Of a stretch of DNA of 64,000 bases, positions 59,030 through 64,000 are shown piece by piece (within the stretch, counting starts at the first letter, position 1; each line of letters begins with the position of its first letter). The DNA is from Demequina sp. B12. GTDB lineage: Bacteria > Actinomycetota > Actinomycetes > Actinomycetales > Demequinaceae. Location of the stretch: NCBI RefSeq assembly GCF_028823635.1, contig NZ_JAPEHU010000004.1, positions 248,001 through 312,000 on the forward strand. Reading direction: 5' to 3'. A program made the position numbers and the translations under genes. Below the pieces are notes generated by a model that worked only from the letters and a program-made list of their open reading frames with translations, was not told the DNA's origin and did not search any database.

Positions 59030-60640
59030 ATGGCCAACAATGACGCGGTCACTGTGAAGGAGCCTCAGGCCCCGCAGGAGTCGCATGCCCGCCGCTGGCG
59101 CGGTTTGGGGTGGGGATTCATTGCCAAGCTGCTCATGATGGCGTTGGTCAACGCCTTGGGCTTGGCCATCATCTTCTCTGCTGTCAATGCGGAGGCGTGG
59201 GCGATTCTCGCCGCCTCTGCCGCATTGTTGATCGCCGCGAACATCATTTACTTCTCCAAGCGCACGCTGCCGCTGAAGTACCTGTTCCCTGGCTTGATCT
59301 TCCTTGCGATCTTTCAACTTTTTACGCTCGCCTACACGGGCTATGTAGCGTTCACCAACTACGGCACGGGACACGCCGGTTCGCAGCAACAGGCGGTTGA
59401 AGCCACGCTGATCCAGAACGAGCGTCGCGCCGACGACTCGCCCACATACCCGTTGGCGATCGTGCGTGATGGCGACACTCTCGGATTCGCGGTGACCGAC
59501 GACGACGGCTTCGTCCTGGTCGGTACTGAAGAAGCAGAACTGAGCGCCGTCGACGGCGCTGTGATCGATGACCGCCAGGTGCCCACGGAGGTCCCCGGCT
59601 GGACCGTCGTGACACGTGCGGAGCTGTTCGCGGACGCAAACCTCCAAAACGAGGTCATCGACTTGCGGGTAGCAGTGTCGGACGATGCTGAGGATGGCTC
59701 GCTCCGTACGCGCGACGGCTCAACGGCCGCGATCTATCAGTCGTCTATGGATTGGGATGACGAGGCGCAAACCTTCACCGACAAGGAAACCGGCACGGTC
59801 TACTACGCAGACCAAGAGGTCGGTAACTTCGTAGCGGAGGACGGTAGTCGCCTTCCGACCGGGTGGTACGTGACGGTCGGCTTTGACAACTTTGTTCGCG
59901 CCGTGACCGACCAGAACCTCGCGGGCCCGTTGCTGAAGGTCACTGCCTGGACGTTCGCCTTCGCCATCTTGACCGTGCTGACCAGCTTCGGTTTGGGTCT
60001 GCTGTTCGCGTTGATCTACAACGATCCGCGTATCCGTGGACGCAAGTGGATGCGCACCGTGTTCATCTTGCCGTACGCCTTCCCTGCGTTCATGTCCGCA
60101 TTGTTGTGGCGCGGAATGCTGAACCGTGAGTTCGGCATCATCAATGACTGGTTCTTCTTTGGTGCGGACATCAACTGGCTTGGTGATCCTTGGTTGGCGA
60201 AGTTCGCGATTCTGTGGGTGAACCTGTGGCTCAGTTATCCGTACTGGTTCCTGGTGTGCACGGGTGCCCTGCAGGCACTGCCGAGCGAAACCATGGAGGC
60301 CTCGAAGATTGATGGTGCCGGTCGTTGGCGCCAGTTCCGGTCGATCACGCTGCCGTTGCTGCTGGTATCGACAGCTCCGCTCGCGATCTCCTCGTTCGCG
60401 TTCAATTTCAACAACTTCACGATTATCTACATGCTGACGGAGGGCGGACCGCCGTTCGCCGGAACATCTGGGTTGGGGTCCACGGACATCTTGATTTCCG
60501 CGATCTACAACATCTCTGGCGTGTCGGGCGGCTCTGCTGACTACGGCTTGGCTTCCGCGCTGTCGATCATCGTGTTCATCTTTGTCGGAATCATCTCTGC
60601 GATCGCATTCCGTCAGACTCGCAAGCTTGAGGAGATCTAG
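59030..60640 (+). CDS. ganP: Sugar ABC transporter permease (MalF/GanP-like)
   Basis: A 536-residue membrane subunit with about eight helices. A large extracytoplasmic loop of roughly 180 residues (~115-290) after the third helix corresponds to the MalF P2 domain that contacts the binding protein. The EAA loop EASKIDGAGRWRQFRSITLPLL lies near residue 422 for ATPase docking. The window encodes no ATPase partner. Ribosome site CAGGAGAG. Two bases before the next permease gene. Confidence 0.9.
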   Translation: MANNDAVTVKEPQAPQESHARRWRGLGWGFIAKLLMMALVNALGLAIIFSAVNAEAWAILAASAALLIAANIIYFSKRTLPLKYLFPGLIFLAIFQLFTLAYTGYVAFTNYGTGHAGSQQQAVEATLIQNERRADDSPTYPLAIVRDGDTLGFAVTDDDGFVLVGTEEAELSAVDGAVIDDRQVPTEVPGWTVVTRAELFADANLQNEVIDLRVAVSDDAEDGSLRTRDGSTAAIYQSSMDWDDEAQTFTDKETGTVYYADQEVGNFVAEDGSRLPTGWYVTVGFDNFVRAVTDQNLAGPLLKVTAWTFAFAILTVLTSFGLGLLFALIYNDPRIRGRKWMRTVFILPYAFPAFMSALLWRGMLNREFGIINDWFFFGADINWLGDPWLAKFAILWVNLWLSYPYWFLVCTGALQALPSETMEASKIDGAGRWRQFRSITLPLLLVSTAPLAISSFAFNFNNFTIIYMLTEGGPPFAGTSGLGSTDILISAIYNISGVSGGSADYGLASALSIIVFIFVGIISAIAFRQTRKLEEI

Positions 60641-60642
60641 TC

Positions 60643-61536
60643 ATGGCTGACGCGACTGCCACTCAGGTTTCTACTCGCCGCAATCCCACGCGCCGTTCGC
60701 GCTGGTGGGGTGAGGTGGGGTGGAAGTATCCCGTTGCTGCGCTGATCATCTTCTATGCAGCGTTCCCGCTCGTCTACGTGCTGTCGGCGTCGTTGTCGTC
60801 GTCTGGTTCACTGTCGAGTACGTCGTCATTGTTCTCTGACATGTCGCTGAGCAACTATGCGGCGTTGAGCGACACGTCGTACTGGACGTGGGTGGGCAAC
60901 ACCCTGATCGTGGGCGTGGCTTCCGCGGTGGGCGCTGTCTTCATGGGTGCGTGTGCTGCCTATGCCTTTTCGCGCTACCGCTTTAAGGGTCGTCGCGGTG
61001 GCTTGACCACGCTGTTGATTGTGCAGATGTTCCCGCAGACGGTGGCGTTTGTCTCCGTGTTCTTGCTGCTCACGGCGCTGGGCAATGTGGTTCCGGCTTT
61101 GGGCATTAACTCCAAGATCGCCCTGATCTGCGTGTACTTGGGTGGTGCTCTGGGCGCGAACACGTTCTTGATGTACGGCTTCTTCAACACCATTCCGAAG
61201 GACATCGACGAGTCGGCGAAGGTCGATGGTGCCACGCACGCGCAGATCTTCTGGAAGCTGATCATGCCGCTGGTGACGCCGATTCTGGCGGTGGTGGGTT
61301 TGTTGGCCTTCATCTCCGCTTTCGGCGACTTCATTTTGGCGAAGATCGTGCTGGTGTCTGAGGATCAGTGGACGCTTGCTGTGGGTATGTATCAGTGGGT
61401 GTCGAACCAGTTGAGTGCGAACTGGGGTCTGTTCGCCGCGGGCTCGGTGATTGCCTCGATTCCGGTGCTGATCATCTTCTTGTCGTTGCAGAAGTACATC
61501 GTGGGTGGTCTGACCGCGGGCTCGGTGAAGGGCTAG
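60643..61536 (+). CDS. ganQ: Sugar ABC transporter permease (MalG/GanQ-like)
   Basis: A 297-residue partner permease with six helices. The EAA loop reads DIDESAKVDGATHAQIFWKL near 186-205, and the C-terminus ends YIVGGLTAGSVKG, the MalG-type tail that reaches the ATPase interface. It follows ganP after 2 bp and is followed by a hairpin terminator, then the secreted galactanase gene. Confidence 0.92.
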   Translation: MADATATQVSTRRNPTRRSRWWGEVGWKYPVAALIIFYAAFPLVYVLSASLSSSGSLSSTSSLFSDMSLSNYAALSDTSYWTWVGNTLIVGVASAVGAVFMGACAAYAFSRYRFKGRRGGLTTLLIVQMFPQTVAFVSVFLLLTALGNVVPALGINSKIALICVYLGGALGANTFLMYGFFNTIPKDIDESAKVDGATHAQIFWKLIMPLVTPILAVVGLLAFISAFGDFILAKIVLVSEDQWTLAVGMYQWVSNQLSANWGLFAAGSVIASIPVLIIFLSLQKYIVGGLTAGSVKG

Positions 61537-61542
61537 CGGTCA

Positions 61543-61567
61543 GGCCGCTTGCGGCCATCTCTTTCCG
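61543..61567 (+). terminator. Hairpin terminator after the permease genes
   Basis: GGCCGC/GCGGCC with a TT loop, then ATCTCTTT, 6 bp after the permease stop. Confidence 0.5.
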
Positions 61568-61617
61568 TCACAGCAATGTGACGGTCGCGCTGGGAGCGGT
61601 CACAGTATGCGTGACCG
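61565..61617 (+). promoter_or_regulatory. Two GTCAC/GTGAC inverted repeats upstream of the galactanase gene
   Basis: CCGTCACA-N4-TGTGACGG (61565-61584) and CGGTCAC-N7-GTGACCG (61597-61617), 13 bp apart. The second carries CTGGGAGCGGTCACAG, found again 106 bp later inside the coding start and once, with a single change, upstream of GH42. Confidence 0.5.
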
Positions 61618-61677
61618 TGCCCGCGCATCACTCCCATCAGTAGTGCTAGATCGACGATGATCGAAAGGAACAACGCG

Positions 61678-64000
61678 ATGGTTTTGCGTTCACAACTGGG
61701 AGCGGTCACAGCAGTGACAGCGACCACTGCTCTTGCGATAGGCGGCCTCTCCACGGCCGCGATCGCCGCGGATGACTCGCCCGTTGACGCGGGCATCACC
61801 GTGCCCAAGGTTGAGGGAATGGGGGAGAACTGGATCAACGGCGTTGACGTCTCCTCCGTCCTCTCGCTCGAGGAGTCCGGGGTCGTGTTCCGCGATGACT
61901 CCGGAGCAGAAGCGGACCTCTTTGACGTCCTTGCCGACCACGGCGTGAACTGGGTGCGTGTACGCGTATGGAATGAGCCCTACTCCTACGAAGACCTCGC
62001 TACCGACGACCTGTACGACACGGATTGCACCTACACGGATGCCGTCGATCAGCTCGAGTTCTGCGGTTACGGAGCAGGAAACGTGGACGCGACGCGTGCG
62101 ACAGAGATCGCCCAGCGCGCCACCGACGCAGGGCTGCGCGTCCTGGTGAACTTCCACTACTCGGACTTCTGGGCACACCCCGGACAGCAGATCCTTCCCA
62201 AGGCGTGGGAGGGATACACCACCACGGAGATTGCCGCCGCCGTGGGTGACTACACCGCTGACACCCTGACTCTCATGAAGGATGCCGGTGTCGACGTAGG
62301 CATGGTGCAGGTGGGCAACGAAACCACCGGCGGGCAAATCGCTGGCACCAGTGACTGGGACAACACCGCGCAGATCTTCTCGGCCGGTTCGGCCGCGGTC
62401 CGCGACGTGTTCCCCGACGCGCAGGTTGCCGTGCACTTCACCAACCCAGAACGGGCCGGACAGTACGCCTCCGTCGCCGCCGCGCTGGACAACTATGGCG
62501 TGGACTACGACGTGTTCCTGTCGTCGTACTACCCGTACTGGCATGGATCGCTTGAGAACCTCACCTCGGTGCTCGACCACGTCGCCACCACCTACGACAA
62601 GGATGTCGCGGTCGCAGAAGTGTCCTGGGCTCACACCCTCGACGACGGCGACGGCCACGAGAACGTCATCAAGGATCACTACTCGCAGTACTCCACATCG
62701 GTCCAAGGCCAAGCCCTAGCCGTGCGTGACGTCATGCAGGCCGTGGCAAACGTCTCCGGCGGCCGTGGCATCGGCACCTTCTATTGGGAGCCGGCGTGGC
62801 TACCTGTGGGTGAGGCTGCAGACGTGAACAGCAACAGTGAGCTCTGGGAGCGCTACGGTGCAGGCTGGGCATCCTCCTACTCCTACGAGTACATCCAGGA
62901 CAAGTGGTGGGGTGGAAGCGCATGGGAGAACCAGGCGATGTTCGACTTCGACGGCACGCCCCTGGAGTCGCTGCGGGTCTACGAGTACGCAGTCACCGGT
63001 TCCGTCGCGCCCCGAGAGGTCGACGCCATTGCGCAGCCCGCGATCACGATCACCGAGGGCGACACCCTGACGCTGCCTGCGACCGTCGCGGTCAACTACA
63101 CCGATGGCACGTCATCTGACGTGGCGGTCACGTGGGCAGGCAATGCTGAGTGGATCACTGGCGCGGGCCAGTACAGCGTGGCCGGTTCAACAGCGGATGG
63201 TGACACCGTCGCTACCGTTGAGGTCTTGTCGGCCGATGCTGGTGGCGACAACCTGGCACTCGACCCGGGCTTTGAGCTGGGTGAAGGTGCATGGGTAGCG
63301 TCAGGCGCTGGCGGCAACGTCCACAAGGCAGAAAACCCTCGCACCGGTACATACGCCGGTCACTGGTGGTCGGACTCAGAGTTTGAGTTCGCACTCACCC
63401 AGGTCATCACCGACGTGCCTGAAGGCACCTACCGCTTGAGCGCGTACATCCAAGGCGCCGACGCTGGCGACAGCGTGGTGACGCTGACAGCCCAGTCGGG
63501 TATCTCGACTGTCTCGCAGTCGAGCACGCTGCCAGGTCACCTGAACTGGAAGTCGTTGACCACCGTGCTGCTGAGCGTGTCCGACGGTGACGACGTGACC
63601 ATCTCGCTGTCCGGACTACTCCCTGGTGGTGCGTGGGGCACCGTGGACGATGTCTCGTTCATGCTGGGTGTGGAGCTCCCAGATGCGGAGACCTCCGCAC
63701 TCGAAAGCGTCCTCGCACAAGCGCTTGCCCTCGACCGGGACGGATACTCGGCGGCTTCGCTGCTCGTCGTGGATCGAGGAATCCAGCGCGCTCAGATGCT
63801 GCTTGACTCGCCCGCACCGTCACAGGAGTCTGTCGACGCCGCCACCGAGCACCTCACCGAAGCCCTTGCCGGGCTCGAGCCAGGCGACGGCACCATCCCC
63901 GACCCGACCGTCACACCAGTGACGCTCACCGTGGTGGACGGCGACAGCATCGTCCTGCCTGACACCGTCACCGTGACCGCATACGACGACACCACCACCG
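61678..64000 (+). CDS. ganB: Secreted multidomain GH53 arabinogalactan endo-beta-1,4-galactanase (3' end outside window)
   Basis: 774 codons are visible and the frame is still open at the last base. Signal peptide 1-30 (cleavage near AIA). The GH53 domain covers ~50-440, with acid/base Glu215 (VQVGNET) and nucleophile Glu314 (VAEVSWA); NFHYSDFWAHPGQQ, YYPYWHGSLENL and GIGTFYWEPAW are family signatures. Then come an Ig-like Big_4 module (~453-515), a jelly-roll carbohydrate-binding-like module (~523-664), a FIVAR-like helical segment (~672-733) and the start of a second Ig-like module (~745 on). GAAAGGAA precedes the ATG. It would cut galactan outside the cell for the transporter upstream. Confidence 0.93.
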   Translation, partial: MVLRSQLGAVTAVTATTALAIGGLSTAAIAADDSPVDAGITVPKVEGMGENWINGVDVSSVLSLEESGVVFRDDSGAEADLFDVLADHGVNWVRVRVWNEPYSYEDLATDDLYDTDCTYTDAVDQLEFCGYGAGNVDATRATEIAQRATDAGLRVLVNFHYSDFWAHPGQQILPKAWEGYTTTEIAAAVGDYTADTLTLMKDAGVDVGMVQVGNETTGGQIAGTSDWDNTAQIFSAGSAAVRDVFPDAQVAVHFTNPERAGQYASVAAALDNYGVDYDVFLSSYYPYWHGSLENLTSVLDHVATTYDKDVAVAEVSWAHTLDDGDGHENVIKDHYSQYSTSVQGQALAVRDVMQAVANVSGGRGIGTFYWEPAWLPVGEAADVNSNSELWERYGAGWASSYSYEYIQDKWWGGSAWENQAMFDFDGTPLESLRVYEYAVTGSVAPREVDAIAQPAITITEGDTLTLPATVAVNYTDGTSSDVAVTWAGNAEWITGAGQYSVAGSTADGDTVATVEVLSADAGGDNLALDPGFELGEGAWVASGAGGNVHKAENPRTGTYAGHWWSDSEFEFALTQVITDVPEGTYRLSAYIQGADAGDSVVTLTAQSGISTVSQSSTLPGHLNWKSLTTVLLSVSDGDDVTISLSGLLPGGAWGTVDDVSFMLGVELPDAETSALESVLAQALALDRDGYSAASLLVVDRGIQRAQMLLDSPAPSQESVDAATEHLTEALAGLEPGDGTIPDPTVTPVTLTVVDGDSIVLPDTVTVTAYDDTTT

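Overview
The window is about 64 kb of high-GC DNA from an actinobacterium. Supporting evidence is the gene order argS-lysA-hom-thrC-thrB-(insert)-rho-rpmE-prfA-prmC-tsaC-wecA-atpI-atpBEFHAGDC, which is the same order as in Mycobacterium and Streptomyces relatives. NucS (the actinobacterial/archaeal mismatch endonuclease), GlgE, a DivIVA-type coiled-coil protein and many apparently leaderless start codons point the same way. A member of the Micrococcales is my best guess; the genus cannot be fixed from sequence reading alone.

Layout. 1-9 kb: a pair of CNNM/CBS membrane proteins (the first cut by the window edge), a secreted M15 peptidase, alanine dehydrogenase, a patatin, an aldo/keto reductase, tRNA-Arg(CCG), and an MFS exporter with its TetR regulator. 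9-17.3 kb: argS, lysA, then hom-thrC-thrB; between lysA and hom sit a small unknown protein, a low-molecular-weight phosphatase and a DUF817 membrane protein. 17.3-24.5 kb: an insertion relative to the conserved order, holding a GNAT enzyme, a FUSC-like membrane protein, a heterodimeric ABC exporter with one degenerate ATP site, a TRIC-type channel and a DUF6325/SHOCT pair. 24.6-39.2 kb: rho through atpC and nucS, tightly packed. 39.1-43.4 kb: an esterase broken by a seven-C tract, a GH1 beta-glucosidase and two alpha/beta hydrolases.

43.4-49.8 kb: the most unusual part. An 888-residue coiled-coil protein contains 31 uninterrupted 11-residue repeats with a Tyr at repeat position 3. Opposite it lies a divergent run encoding a membrane protein with a mucin-like tail, a lipoprotein and a thioredoxin-fold/TPR protein without a CxxC motif.

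49.8-64 kb: carbohydrate metabolism. A LacI regulator, glgE and glgB lie head to tail on the minus strand. Divergent from them is a galactan-use locus: GH42 beta-galactosidase, solute-binding lipoprotein, two MalF/MalG-type permeases and a secreted multidomain GH53 endo-galactanase that runs off the window. The same enzyme and transporter set is known as ganSPQAB in Bacillus. Galactanase would cut galactan outside the cell, the transporter would import galacto-oligosaccharides, and GH42 would hydrolyse them. No ATPase for the importer is encoded here. Two LacI-type operators and a set of GTCAC/GTGAC inverted repeats lie in the control regions.

Genes were called from open frames, start signals and recognisable motifs; no database search was run.
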